64,000 nt of DNA from an uncultured Clostridia bacterium (GCA_946186245.1 CAMHMN010000002.1:1-64000), one strand, 5' to 3'; positions 9,018-18,605 are shown, numbered from the stretch's first letter. Numbers and translations are program-made. The notes: generated from the letters alone by a model not told the origin.

Positions 9018-9041
9018 TTGTAATGTTGCACGGAACAGACG

Positions 9042-9070
9042 TTGCATATTGTTTGATGATATGCTATAAT
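9042..9070 (+). promoter_or_regulatory. Promoter of the LysR-family gene
   Basis: TTGCAT (9042-9047), 17-base spacer, TATAAT (9065-9070). Confidence 0.65.
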
Positions 9071-9111
9071 AAATTCAGAAATTCAAAATGGGAAAGGGGA
9101 CAACCAAAGAT

Positions 9112-10005
9112 ATGGATGAGAGACTGCTGGGCTGCTTTGTCAGGGTGTATGAGCTGGGCAGCATACACAAGGCTGCGGAGAAGATCTTCGTCACCCCGCA
9201 GGCTGTAAGCAAAATGATCAAGAAACTTGAGGAAGAGCTGGGACGCAGCCTTTTCACCCGTTCTCCGCAGGGACTCAACCCCACGGTATACGCTCACAAG
9301 CTGTATTCCACCGCCAATGTCATTCTTAGCGAGTGCAACCGGATCAAGAGCGAATTCACAGAGGAAAGCATCAATGCCCTTTCCACCCTGCATATTGCCA
9401 CGACCTATGGCGTACCCAAGTACCTGACCCTGCAATTCGTCACGGATTTCTACGATACATATCCCGATGTGCATCTCGATCTGGTGGAATACCCGGAATA
9501 CCCGATTTATGACATGCTGCAAAGCGGACGAGTGGATTTTGCCTTCCTTCCGCAGCCGATCGACCTCATCAATTACGAAGCGGATTTCTGCTTTTCCCAC
9601 GATTTCCGCGCCATCGTACACAAGGATCACCCGCTGGCGGGTCACACCATTATCCGTTACCCCGATCTCAACGGTTACCCGATTATCCTTAAAGGTCGTG
9701 ATTTTTCGCTTTATCCGCACAATATCACCCGCTTTGTCAAGGGAGGACTCAATCCGGACATCCTTCTGGAAATCAGCGACGATTCGCTGATCGTCGAGGC
9801 GGCAAGGCAGAAGAGGGGAGTGGGCATATCCGCCACCTTCCTCGCGGAGGAATACGCCGATTCGCAGGTGAGAATCATTCCCTTTGAGGACGAAACCTTC
9901 GTGCGCCATGTCTTCCTTGTGCATCGCAGGGGGCAGAAGATGAGCCGCGCGCAGGAGAGCTTCCGCACCTTCACCACCGATTGGATAGAGAAAAACAAGA
10001 AGTAA
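9112..10005 (+). CDS. LysR-family transcriptional regulator
   Basis: A 297-residue regulator with an N-terminal winged HTH (LLGCFVRVYELGSIHKAAEK, then PQAVSKMIKKLEEELG as recognition and dimer helix, LFTRSPQG wing) and a periplasmic-binding-like effector domain (about 90-295) with typical VDFAFLPQP and HPLAG segments. I prefer ATG 9112, which gives the usual family N-terminus and has GGAAAGGGG upstream; ATG 9088 lacks a ribosome site. There is no divergent partner gene, so its target and inducer are not evident. Own promoter; convergent with the PAQR gene across a bidirectional hairpin. Confidence 0.88.
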   Translation: MDERLLGCFVRVYELGSIHKAAEKIFVTPQAVSKMIKKLEEELGRSLFTRSPQGLNPTVYAHKLYSTANVILSECNRIKSEFTEESINALSTLHIATTYGVPKYLTLQFVTDFYDTYPDVHLDLVEYPEYPIYDMLQSGRVDFAFLPQPIDLINYEADFCFSHDFRAIVHKDHPLAGHTIIRYPDLNGYPIILKGRDFSLYPHNITRFVKGGLNPDILLEISDDSLIVEAARQKRGVGISATFLAEEYADSQVRIIPFEDETFVRHVFLVHRRGQKMSRAQESFRTFTTDWIEKNKK

Positions 10006-10019
10006 GTGTTTCGTACAGA

Positions 10020-10073
10020 TAACCCCAGACAGCCGCATCGGATTGCTCCGATACGGCTGTCTGGGGTTTGTTT
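10020..10073. terminator. Bidirectional terminator
   Basis: AACCCCAGACAGCCG...CGGCTGTCTGGGGTT hairpin of about 20 bp between convergent genes. Confidence 0.9.
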
Positions 10074-10105
10074 GTATATTGGCATAAATGATATGGGGTA
10101 AAGTC

Positions 10106-10828
10106 TTACAGATTGTAGAGGATAAAGCTGTACAGGCTGGCAAAGTGAAACAAAGTGCCTCCCAGAACAAAGAGGTGCCAGATGGTGTGCATATACCTGA
10201 TCTTTTCGCCAAGTCCGTAAAGTACGGCGCCGAGGGTGTAAATGACGCCGCCCGTTACCAGCAGGATCAACTGTTGGTGCGAGAGCGCGGCGGAAATGTC
10301 CCGGTAGGCAAAAATAATGCACCATCCGGAAATGAGGTAGCACGCCATTGAGATTTTGCTGAATTTCTTCATGTCAATGATGTTAAGACTGATTCCGACC
10401 ACCGAAGTCAGCGAGACGATGGCAAAAATAATTCTGCCGGCAAGGTTATTCATCACCATCAACGTGTAGGGGGCGTAGGTGCCGGCGATCAGCAGAAAAA
10501 TCGAGCAGTGATCCATTATCTGGAATTTCTTTTTTGCCCGCGTCAGCTCCCAGCCGTGATAGGTGGCCGAATTGGCGTAAAGCACAATCGTCGTGACAAA
10601 AAATACGCTCATGGAAACGGTGGCAATCGGATTGCCTGCGGGAAGCAGCAGCTTCATGCTCATGATCCAGCCCACTACACCAAGCAGCGCGCCCAGCGCG
10701 TGCGTGACGCAGTTGAGCAGTTCTTCATTGAAAGTGTATGTCGGCAGGCTCAGCGCCTTGATCTGTCTTTGGCGGCTTACCTCGTGCTGTGCGTACATCG
10801 TTCTGTAATCGTTGATGGAAATATTCAT
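10106..10828 (-). CDS. Hemolysin III / PAQR-family membrane protein
   Basis: A 240-residue protein with about seven hydrophobic segments. It has PAQR/HlyIII hallmarks: an early NCVTHALGALLG segment, ANSATYHG after helix 2-3, MDHCSIFLLIAGTY in the middle, and IWHLFVLGG with the C-terminal metal-binding His (HTIWHLFVLGGTLFHF). In other bacteria this family (TrhA/YqfA) is linked to membrane energetics and fluidity; the hemolysin label is historical. ATG after AAGGAG. Strong promoter; single gene. Confidence 0.88.
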   Translation of the reverse strand: MNISINDYRTMYAQHEVSRQRQIKALSLPTYTFNEELLNCVTHALGALLGVVGWIMSMKLLLPAGNPIATVSMSVFFVTTIVLYANSATYHGWELTRAKKKFQIMDHCSIFLLIAGTYAPYTLMVMNNLAGRIIFAIVSLTSVVGISLNIIDMKKFSKISMACYLISGWCIIFAYRDISAALSHQQLILLVTGGVIYTLGAVLYGLGEKIRYMHTIWHLFVLGGTLFHFASLYSFILYNL

Positions 10829-10875
10829 TTATCATGATCTCCTTTTTATCAGAGTTGCTTTTTCTTTACGCCTAA

Positions 10876-10904
10876 ATTATATCATACCGATTAACGAATG
10901 TCAA
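10876..10904 (-). promoter_or_regulatory. Promoter of the PAQR gene
   Basis: On the minus strand, TTGACA (10904-10899), 17 bases, TATAAT (10881-10876): a consensus match. Confidence 0.85.
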
Positions 10905-10989
10905 TACCTAGTTTTAAAAACCAGATAATTTTTTTATAAAAATAACATTACATAATCAGTATTTGACGTCAAGCGTATAAGATACAAGG

Positions 10990-11027
10990 AAAAATCCCCC
11001 GCATTGCGTTAAACAATGCAGGGGATT
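10990..11027 (-). terminator. Terminator of the Pro/Tyr-rich membrane protein gene
   Basis: Minus strand AATCCCCTGCATTG / CGCAATGCGGGGGATT followed by T-run. Confidence 0.9.
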
Positions 11028-11045
11028 GGAGAATAATTGAAAAAA

Positions 11046-12674
11046 TCAACGTCTGCCGCCCTGGTATCCGCGGCCGTTGTCGGTGGGGTTGAATTGATTG
11101 GGGCTGTAGCGGGAGCTGTCCGTCGGATAGTAATACTCGTAGGTGTATTCGTCGTCATCGTCCGCGGTCTGCGTTGGGACGCGTCGGTTCTGTTGCTCCA
11201 GCCTGTCAACGTGGTCGGTCAGCCTTTCTCCCGATTGACTGTAGCCTTGCGCAAGCCGGACGTTTCTGCTTTGGGGAGCGGAAGTGGCTCTGTCTTTCAG
11301 CCTTTCGTCCGGAGCGGCGTTGACATATTGGTTGGAAGGCGGCTGATTGCGAGTGACGTTGCTTTGCAGCTTGGCTAAGGAACTGTCCACTTCTCCGGTC
11401 AGTTTCTCCAGCTCACGGCTCTGCAGCTCGGAACGTCTGCGCTCGTACTGGTACTGAGCGGCAGCGGCGTCGTAAGGATTGACATACTCCACAGGCTGCG
11501 TCTGATTCGGGTAACCTGGGGCGTATCCGGAATTGGGCGGTACCATGCCCTGATAGGGATAAACGGGATAGGCAGGATAGGCCGGGGGATAATAGGGCTG
11601 CTGCGCGGGCTGGGGGTACTGTGCGTAATAGGCTGCGGGGTTGGCAATGTACGACGGAACTGAATTGGCGGGGGGCTGCTGAGGGTGCTGCGCGGACTTT
11701 GGCGGGTAGTTTTCCTGCGTATTTCTTCTGCCTGAACCGACGGTTGAATTGACTGGTATGTAAGGCGATTCGTTTATGTCGGAGTCCAGCAGGCTGTTTT
11801 CCTCCAGCTCATCCACAGGCGTGTGCAGAATCAGGTTAGGCTTGGGAAGGTCATAGGTTTCATAGAAGTAATCGTCCCATTCCTCGTCGTCGAAATACTC
11901 GGCAGGATTGGAAACATGGAAAAGCGCGCCAATCGCAAAGAGCGCCATGATTATATCGGTAAATACCAGCGGATTGCCCGCCAGATCGGCGGTTGACTTG
12001 CAGTCTTTAACCAGCCAGTTCACGCTGTAGAGGAGTGATGTCATAATGCCGATGCAACCGGCTGCAAATCCCCACTTGATGGAGTTTGAATTGATGCAGC
12101 AGAAGAGCTTGCCGATTGTGAGCAGGAAGATGGTAAAGGAACAGCACATCGCTATCACGGGAAGCTCTGCGCTGATATCGGCCATAGAAGCAGAACGCAG
12201 AAAGGCAGCGAGCATTCTGTAGCCGTACCACAGCGCCGGAAGAATCGGAATGACAGGGAATGAGAGAATCAGATTTTCTCCCTTGAAAAAGCTGACGGAA
12301 TAGAACATCATGCCCAGTACGGTGAGAAGTCCGAGCAGCATAAAGACAATACCGCCCGTCCCGCTGTAAAGCGGCGAGTCGTTGCTGATGATGCCAAGGA
12401 TGGACGAGAAACCACATGCACCTGCCGCCAGCATGGAAATCATTCCCAGCCCTCCGGACTTCCGTGCGGTGTATGAATGCGGAAAGTCATCGCTGAAAAT
12501 AGAGAAGGCGACTACCAGCATCAGAAAAACCGTCATAAGCACATTGCTGATGATTCCCACCGTGCTGACAAATTCCTCCGACGCGTTCTCCGAAAACATA
12601 TTGCGATATAGTGAAATAGGGATGACAAGAGAGGCGATAATAAACAAAACCACCATCGACCGTCTTATTTTCAT
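11046..12674 (-). CDS. Membrane protein with Pro/Tyr/Gln-rich cytoplasmic-type tail, unknown function
   Basis: A 542-residue protein not assigned to a family. Residues 1-255 hold about seven to eight hydrophobic helices with short loops. Residues 260-290 are acidic and aromatic (DDEEWDDYFYETYDLPKP). Residues 330-420 are a low-complexity tail rich in Pro, Tyr, Gln and Ala (PAQQPYYPPAYPAYPVYP). A charged, possibly coiled-coil stretch follows (YERRRSELQSRELEKLTGEV), then a Gly/Arg-rich end. ATG after GGGAGG. The tail resembles condensate-prone or SH3/WW-like ligand sequence, but that is speculation. Own promoter (12811-12839) and terminator. Confidence 0.75.
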   Translation of the reverse strand: MKIRRSMVVLFIIASLVIPISLYRNMFSENASEEFVSTVGIISNVLMTVFLMLVVAFSIFSDDFPHSYTARKSGGLGMISMLAAGACGFSSILGIISNDSPLYSGTGGIVFMLLGLLTVLGMMFYSVSFFKGENLILSFPVIPILPALWYGYRMLAAFLRSASMADISAELPVIAMCCSFTIFLLTIGKLFCCINSNSIKWGFAAGCIGIMTSLLYSVNWLVKDCKSTADLAGNPLVFTDIIMALFAIGALFHVSNPAEYFDDEEWDDYFYETYDLPKPNLILHTPVDELEENSLLDSDINESPYIPVNSTVGSGRRNTQENYPPKSAQHPQQPPANSVPSYIANPAAYYAQYPQPAQQPYYPPAYPAYPVYPYQGMVPPNSGYAPGYPNQTQPVEYVNPYDAAAAQYQYERRRSELQSRELEKLTGEVDSSLAKLQSNVTRNQPPSNQYVNAAPDERLKDRATSAPQSRNVRLAQGYSQSGERLTDHVDRLEQQNRRVPTQTADDDDEYTYEYYYPTDSSRYSPNQFNPTDNGRGYQGGRR

Positions 12675-12810
12675 CTGCTTCCCTCCCGGAAAAACGAGTG
12701 TTGAAATATAGCTGCCAAGAAAAATTTTATGTTGTGTTTGTCATTTTTCCGCAGCAAACCGCATATAATTATTAATAATCATAAAAAACAATGCTAAATT
12801 ATCATCTTAT

Positions 12811-12839
12811 ATTTTATCCCAATATACAGATAAAGTCAA
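12811..12839 (-). promoter_or_regulatory. Promoter of the Pro/Tyr-rich membrane protein gene
   Basis: Minus strand TTGACT (12839-12834), 17 bases, TAAAAT (12816-12811). Confidence 0.7.
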
Positions 12840-12897
12840 GTGATAAAAAAATAACAGCGGGATGATTCCAATATCATAAAACAAAGGACGGTACGGT

Positions 12898-13854
12898 ATG
12901 GTCAGGCTGAAAAAGATTGTCTTATTGAGCTTCTTGTTTTTCATGACGCTCACGCTGCTTCCGGCAGTGTCACTTGTATGGATGGACGGCGGTGAAATGT
13001 CTGCATTGAAACTTGTGTCGCAAAGCCGGCTCAGCCTGCAAAGTGAAGGCGATCCGGTTGTGACAGTAACAATTCCGGAAACGGGAGAGCGGGAAGTAAT
13101 GAGTGAAGCGGATTATCTCTGCGGCGTGGTTGCCTCCCAGATGCCGCCGGAATACGACGACGAGGCGATTAAAGCGCAGACGGTCGTTTGCTACACGATT
13201 CTGAAATACCGCAGACTTCACGGCACGCCGGGTGAAGAACAGAGTTATCTCACCCGACAGCAGATGAAGCGGAAATGGGGCGGGGATTACGCAAAGAATT
13301 ATTCCCGGATGAAACGGCTGGTGAATCAGGTGTACGGGGAATACATCGCGTATCACCGGGAGCCGATTCTTGCAGCGTATCACGAATGCTCCTGCGGAAT
13401 GACGGAATACGGCGGCAATATCTGGGAAGGGGATTTTCCTTATCTGGCGCCTGTGGAAAGCCGCGATGATCTTTGCGCCGAGGATTACCGCAGCACTGTC
13501 AGACTGTCGGAAGAGGAATTTTCGGTCATCTGCCGGGAACAGCTGGGACTTTCATCTGACAAGGCAGCGGGGGACTGGCTGGGAGAATGTGTGCGTTCCG
13601 ATTCCGGGTATGTAATGCGCTACCGTCTGTGCGGAAAGAACTTCACCGGACAGAAACTGAGGAATGTTTTCGGGCTGCGTTCGGCCTGCTTTACGATAAA
13701 ATATGAGGACAAGGGATTCGTCTTTGACGTGAGAGGCAGCGGACACGGCGCCGGAATGAGCCAATTCGGTGCCAATCTCATGGCACTCAGCGGGATGACC
13801 TATCGGGAAATACTGGCGCATTATTACAAAGAAACCCAGATAATTGAGAAATAA
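12898..13854 (+). CDS. SpoIID/LytB-domain protein with altered catalytic residue
   Basis: A 318-residue exported protein: N-terminal membrane anchor (residues 5-27), then the SpoIID/LytB domain (ADYLCGVVASQMPPEY, IKAQTVVCYTIL, AAYHECSCGMTE, and C-terminal GSGHGAGMSQFGANLMA, all in the family order). SpoIID is a lytic transglycosylase that trims peptidoglycan during engulfment with SpoIIP and SpoIIM. The consensus VVAxEM has Gln (Q81, codon CAG at 13138) in place of the catalytic Glu. The Cys/His cluster (HECSC) corresponds to the zinc-binding site described for clostridial SpoIID. Either a non-catalytic amidase-enhancer-like paralogue or an altered SpoIID. ATG after AAAGGACGG. Confidence 0.85.
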   Translation: MVRLKKIVLLSFLFFMTLTLLPAVSLVWMDGGEMSALKLVSQSRLSLQSEGDPVVTVTIPETGEREVMSEADYLCGVVASQMPPEYDDEAIKAQTVVCYTILKYRRLHGTPGEEQSYLTRQQMKRKWGGDYAKNYSRMKRLVNQVYGEYIAYHREPILAAYHECSCGMTEYGGNIWEGDFPYLAPVESRDDLCAEDYRSTVRLSEEEFSVICREQLGLSSDKAAGDWLGECVRSDSGYVMRYRLCGKNFTGQKLRNVFGLRSACFTIKYEDKGFVFDVRGSGHGAGMSQFGANLMALSGMTYREILAHYYKETQIIEK

Positions 13855-13858
13855 AACA

Positions 13859-13898
13859 ACCGGCGGCAGAATCAACCAAGCTCTGCCGCCGGTATTAT
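13859..13898. terminator. Terminator between convergent genes
   Basis: CCGGCGGCAGA / TCTGCCGCCGG perfect stem, AT-rich on both sides; serves the SpoIID-like gene and probably the opposite surface protein gene. Confidence 0.8.
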
Positions 13899-13932
13899 TA
13901 ACAATGAGAGTCAGCGCATGATGAACTGAGAA

Positions 13933-16053
13933 TTAATCCCTGCTCTGGGTGTCATCTGTTTCGGGCAATTCGTCGTGATTGTCCGACTTTTTGTTCCTGA
14001 TAACGACAAATGCGATTGCGCAGGCAGCCAGTGCAAGCAGAATGATGGCAACTACGGTCATGAGAATGGTTTCGCCGGTACCGGGTGAAGGCTCATCGCC
14101 GCCGGATTTCTTGACGGAGACCAGACCGTGGGGGCTGAATTTGTCATTTTCAAACCATACGCCCTGCGCGTTGTATCCCACCGGAGTAATGCGCTCAACG
14201 CTGCCGTCATTCTTCTGGTGATAGACCGAATAGACATAGTTGGTGTAATTGTTTGAGCTGTCTGAGGGGAACGCAAGGCAGATTTTAACCTTTCCCTCTA
14301 TGATGGTCACGGTATTGTTGTTGCCGTCAACAAGTTCAATATCATATGCCTCAAGCATCGAGTTGTCCGGGTCGTAGCTGTTGTTGATCTTCCTTATGCC
14401 GTCGCTGAGCGTCTTTTTCTTCGTGTCGTCCAACTTCGTGACGATTATCCGGATTTTGTCCAGCGCGACGTCATCGTTGCCTGCCTTTGCCTTGGCTGTT
14501 TCGGGTATCTGAGCGGATTTCACAAAGCCGTTGTTGGGATTGTCAAGCCTGACGGCAATTTCCTTAGCACGTGCCTGTGTGGCCGAAGTCTGTGTTGTTG
14601 AGGTCTGGGTTGAAGATGATTCAGACGCCGACGTTTCGGAAGTCTGTCCGGAAGCCGACGTTTCGGAAGTCTGTCCGGAAGCCGAAGTTTGGGAAGTCTG
14701 ACCGGAAGCCGACGTTTCGGAAGTCTGGCCGGAAGCCGAAGTTTGGGAAGTCTGTCCGGAAGCCGAAGTTTGAGAAGTCTGGCCGGAAGCCGAAGTTTGG
14801 GAAGTCTGACCGGAAGCCGAAGTTTGGGAAGTCTGACCGGAAGCCGAAGTTTGGGAAGTCTGTCCGGAAGCCGATGTTTCGGATGTAGAACTGGAAGAAG
14901 AATTGCCCTGATTCCAATCAGGGTTGTAATCCGCTAAGCTGAGAGGAGGAAATACCAGAAGGACGCTGTTATCCACCGTTACGTAGCCGTTGGGGGTATG
15001 ATTGTTATTAAAACGGTTGCTCCCCCTGAGGAAATAGTCATCGGAAATGGGATCCGTGTCGTCCCATGTGACGTCAACAGCATACCATTTGTTGTCATCC
15101 ATGCGCACGTAGGTCCACATGTGCGCCTCTGTATTTCCTTTGCCTATGACCAGCGCACAGGGAATGTCAAATCTGTCGCAAAGCACCTTGAAGGATTTTG
15201 AATATCCCTCGCAGACAAAGGTTTTCTTTCCGTTGAAAAGGGGAGCGATGGTGTGAGCGTCAGAAGTAGCGCTCTGTGCGGCAGCCTCGAAGTTATAGGA
15301 TGCGTTTTCGCAGATATAATCGTGAATATTCTTTACCGTTTCATATCGTGTATCCCCTGCAGGAATGGCTTCAAACGCGGTGTCAATGCCGTTTTTCACA
15401 GTGGTTATTTCGCTTTGTGCGCCGGAATAGGCTTCAAAAGCGGTGATGTTGACCTTGTCAATGACGGCGTTGTATCCGCCGTTTCCGTCCGATTTTGCGG
15501 TCAGAGAAAGTCTGGATTGAAAATCCCTGATCCAGAAAATCTCGGGGTGATCATAGCAGAAGCAGCATGAACCGTATGCAACACTGTTTTCCACCCGGTC
15601 GGCGGCATTAATGAAATCCTCATTCTCCTTGTCAACCGAAACCGTATTGTTTTCGATTTTGCAGGCTCCTTCCACGACTACGGGCGGATCGAGTGTGACC
15701 ACAAATGCCAGATTGCCTGAACCGTCAATAAAGTTGGCAGCATATCCGTCGTATACGTTTACCGCAACGGAATCATCCAGAATTTCACTTTTGTAATTGT
15801 CGACAAAGGAAACAGGAGAGGCGTTGAAGTAAAGCATGCTGTCGTCGCGGGCTCTGGCAATGCCGATATTGAGTTCAACGTCGTCGCCCTCGATCGTCTC
15901 CGTCTTGCAGATGACATTGCTGCGGTTCCTGGTGGTGCTTCCCGCGCCGGAGGCTCCCGCGATGACCACTCCGCCTGAAACTGCCAGCATGGCGGCTATC
16001 AGTGCAGAAATGAGCAGTGTCCGCAGGGCAAATGTGAATTTTCGGTTCTTCAT
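13933..16053 (-). CDS. Cell-wall-anchored transglutaminase-like surface protein 3
   Basis: A 706-residue exported protein. Signal peptide (residues 1-35), a beta-rich region, then a transglutaminase/cysteine-protease core at about 240-365 with the triad in TFVCEGYSK (Cys), TEAHMWTYV (His) and YAVDVTWDD (Asp), so it is probably active. A Ser/Thr/Gln spacer of SASGQTSQT repeats follows (about 390-475), then the C-terminal module shared with surface proteins 1 and 2 (about 525-650), SPGTGE, a membrane helix and a long charged tail. Extracellular proteins of this type cleave or cross-link peptides. The start ATG follows AGAAAGGG. It is well separated from its two relatives by 5 kb of other genes. 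Confidence 0.82.
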   Translation of the reverse strand: MKNRKFTFALRTLLISALIAAMLAVSGGVVIAGASGAGSTTRNRSNVICKTETIEGDDVELNIGIARARDDSMLYFNASPVSFVDNYKSEILDDSVAVNVYDGYAANFIDGSGNLAFVVTLDPPVVVEGACKIENNTVSVDKENEDFINAADRVENSVAYGSCCFCYDHPEIFWIRDFQSRLSLTAKSDGNGGYNAVIDKVNITAFEAYSGAQSEITTVKNGIDTAFEAIPAGDTRYETVKNIHDYICENASYNFEAAAQSATSDAHTIAPLFNGKKTFVCEGYSKSFKVLCDRFDIPCALVIGKGNTEAHMWTYVRMDDNKWYAVDVTWDDTDPISDDYFLRGSNRFNNNHTPNGYVTVDNSVLLVFPPLSLADYNPDWNQGNSSSSSTSETSASGQTSQTSASGQTSQTSASGQTSQTSASGQTSQTSASGQTSQTSASGQTSETSASGQTSQTSASGQTSETSASGQTSETSASESSSTQTSTTQTSATQARAKEIAVRLDNPNNGFVKSAQIPETAKAKAGNDDVALDKIRIIVTKLDDTKKKTLSDGIRKINNSYDPDNSMLEAYDIELVDGNNNTVTIIEGKVKICLAFPSDSSNNYTNYVYSVYHQKNDGSVERITPVGYNAQGVWFENDKFSPHGLVSVKKSGGDEPSPGTGETILMTVVAIILLALAACAIAFVVIRNKKSDNHDELPETDDTQSRD
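14630..14883 (-). repeat. 27-bp coding tandem repeat (SASGQTSQT)
   Basis: About nine 27-base units in surface protein 3 encode SASGQTSQT or SASGQTSET, a Ser/Thr/Gln stalk likely to be glycosylated or extended. Near-identical DNA implies recent expansion. Confidence 0.9.
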
Positions 16054-16151
16054 CTTTTCAAGCCCTTTCTGTGAAATAATACATAATAATGCGGCCGTTC
16101 ATCAATGCTGATTCTTCCGGAATTCCTTCAGCATTGGGGGATTCTCTTTTC

Positions 16152-16180
16152 ATTATATTTCCTTTCTTTCTATTTGTCAA
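16152..16180 (-). promoter_or_regulatory. Promoter of surface protein 3
   Basis: Minus strand TTGACA (16180-16175), 17 bases, TATAAT (16157-16152). Confidence 0.8.
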
Positions 16181-16218
16181 GAGTCAGGCAAATCGTTGAA
16201 AATATCCGGCAGAAAAAG

Positions 16219-16263
16219 CAAAAACCGCTGTTCCGATGTGAAAAGCCACACAGGAACAGCGGC
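16219..16263 (-). terminator. ilvC terminator
   Basis: Minus strand CCGCTGTTCC / GGAACAGCGG with an inner GTGTGGCTTTTCACA loop and a T-run. Confidence 0.9.
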
Positions 16264-16293
16264 AGAATGGATCAGTTAAAAAGGAGCAGCCGA

Positions 16294-17343
<1,050 letters not shown>

Positions 17344-17406
17344 TTAATTGACAGCTCATCCAAGCTGTATCCGGTGGAATTCTCCTGAATTCCGTGCGAT
17401 GTGTCC

Positions 17407-17436
17407 AGTATATACCATTCCGGAGGAAATTGTCAA
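17407..17436 (-). promoter_or_regulatory. ilvC promoter
   Basis: Minus strand TTGACA (17436-17431), 18 bases, TATACT (17412-17407). The roughly 80-base leader has two small inverted repeats (GGAATTC/GAATTCC and ACAGCT/AGCTGT) but no T-box. Confidence 0.75.
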
Positions 17437-17484
17437 TCAATGTTTGAGCAAGAAGAGTCAACTATAGGTTGATACAACTGTCAA

Positions 17485-17778
17485 TCATCCGATGTCAAAA
17501 TCGATTGCCACACTGCCGCAGGCGACGGAATGCATGTGCTTTTTGACCACATTGCAGTGGTAATCGTCCTGCTGGTATGCGGCCAGCGCGTCCATGTCGT
17601 CGAGCAGCACTTCCAGCGCTATGTCATAGGAACGTGGGGAATGAAGGTTGTCCACGCCGACTGTAATGCCGCGCAGCAGATCGACTTTGCCGTCCATCGA
17701 GCGGAGAATGTCGGCTGTTCTGGCGCAGTTTTCCGGGCTGTTGTCGCTCAGCTTGAAAAGTACGATGTGTTTGATCAT
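17485..17778 (-). CDS. Dabb (stress-responsive alpha/beta barrel) domain protein
   Basis: A 97-residue single Dabb domain: MIKHIVLFKL at the start, a central amphipathic helix, SPRSYDIALEVLLDDMDAL, and a C-terminal YQQDDYHCNVVKKHM helix before the last strand, all matching the dimeric ferredoxin-like family. The biochemical role in bacteria is undefined. ATG after AAGGTGG. It is followed downstream by the ilvC promoter; upstream by mntP on the same strand after about 75 bases, so read-through from mntP is possible. Confidence 0.82.
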   Translation of the reverse strand: MIKHIVLFKLSDNSPENCARTADILRSMDGKVDLLRGITVGVDNLHSPRSYDIALEVLLDDMDALAAYQQDDYHCNVVKKHMHSVACGSVAIDFDIG

Positions 17779-17853
17779 ATTAAATTACCACCTTTTTTGG
17801 ATTGTGGTATTATTATATTCCTCTGCGGGAATGATGTCAATTGCTTTCTTGCG

Positions 17854-18420
17854 TCAGCCGCCGAAGAAGAGATGTTCCACAAGTATTTTGCCGCCGAGAC
17901 AGATCAGGATAATGCCTCCGACAAGCTCGGCTTTGGATTTGTAGCGGGTGCCGAATACGTTTCCGACCTGCAGACCTCCGGCAGAGAGGGCGAAGGTAGT
18001 CGCGCCGATGAGCAGGACGGCGGGAAGTATGCTGACGTTGAGGAAGGCGAAGGTCACACCGATGGCCAGCGCGTCAATGCTTGTTGCGACCGCCAGGGGA
18101 AGCATGGTCTTGAAATCGAAGGAGCCGTCGGGTTCCTCGTCGTCGTCGCCGACAAGCGCTTCACGTGCCATATTGCCGCCTATGACCGCCAGCAGCACAA
18201 AGGCGATCCAGTGGTCAATGCTGGTGATCATGGATTCAAACTGCTTGCCCAGAAGGTAACCAATTACCGGCATCAGCGCCTGAAATCCGCCGAAATAGAT
18301 TCCCACAGTCATGACGTGCCGTCTGCCTACCTTCGGCACGGCAAGCCCCTTGCATACCGAAACGGCAAAGGCGTCCATCGAGAGCCCTACAGCGATAACA
18401 AACAGGTCAAACAGATTCAT
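17854..18420 (-). CDS. mntP: Manganese efflux pump MntP
   Basis: A 188-residue protein with six transmembrane helices arranged as two three-helix repeats separated by an acidic loop ([13 protein letters not shown]). Both repeats carry the conserved helix-1 motif with an Asp ([16 protein letters not shown] and [15 protein letters not shown]), expected to line the Mn2+ path. It exports Mn2+ when the cytoplasmic level is high. The identity is reinforced by a yybP-ykoY riboswitch directly upstream. ATG after GGAGG. Confidence 0.95.
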   Translation of the reverse strand: MNLFDLFVIAVGLSMDAFAVSVCKGLAVPKVGRRHVMTVGIYFGGFQALMPVIGYLLGKQFESMITSIDHWIAFVLLAVIGGNMAREALVGDDDEEPDGSFDFKTMLPLAVATSIDALAIGVTFAFLNVSILPAVLLIGATTFALSAGGLQVGNVFGTRYKSKAELVGGIILICLGGKILVEHLFFGG

Positions 18421-18460
18421 TGTTCATTCCTCCGTGAAAATAACTTGTAAGAAAGCAAAC

Positions 18461-18508
18461 AAAAAAGGCGAAACCTACCTGCCTCAAAAAAGCAGATAAG
18501 TCTCGCCG
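18461..18508 (-). terminator. Regulated terminator of the Mn2+ riboswitch
   Basis: GGCGAGACTTATCTGC / GCAGGTAGGTTTCGCC stem with G-U pairs and a T6 tail, overlapping the aptamer's 3' strand. Confidence 0.85.
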
Positions 18509-18600
18509 TTTCGTACAAAGCCGGAAACCTAGGTTTCAGTATGTCGACTTTATCACACGGGATCGCTTTTGCCATCCCATGCCGACTACTCCCTTACTGA
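18461..18600 (-). ncRNA. yybP-ykoY manganese riboswitch
   Basis: Read on the minus strand, the leader has the conserved elements of this class in order: AAGGGAGTAG near the 5' end, a long helix, GTCGACATACTG, then GGCGAGACTTATCTGC. The last element pairs with GCAGGTAGGTTTCGCC to form a terminator followed by T6 (18508-18461). In this class Mn2+ binding prevents the terminator and turns on the export gene, so mntP should be induced by Mn2+. Confidence 0.9.
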
Positions 18601-18605
18601 GGACA

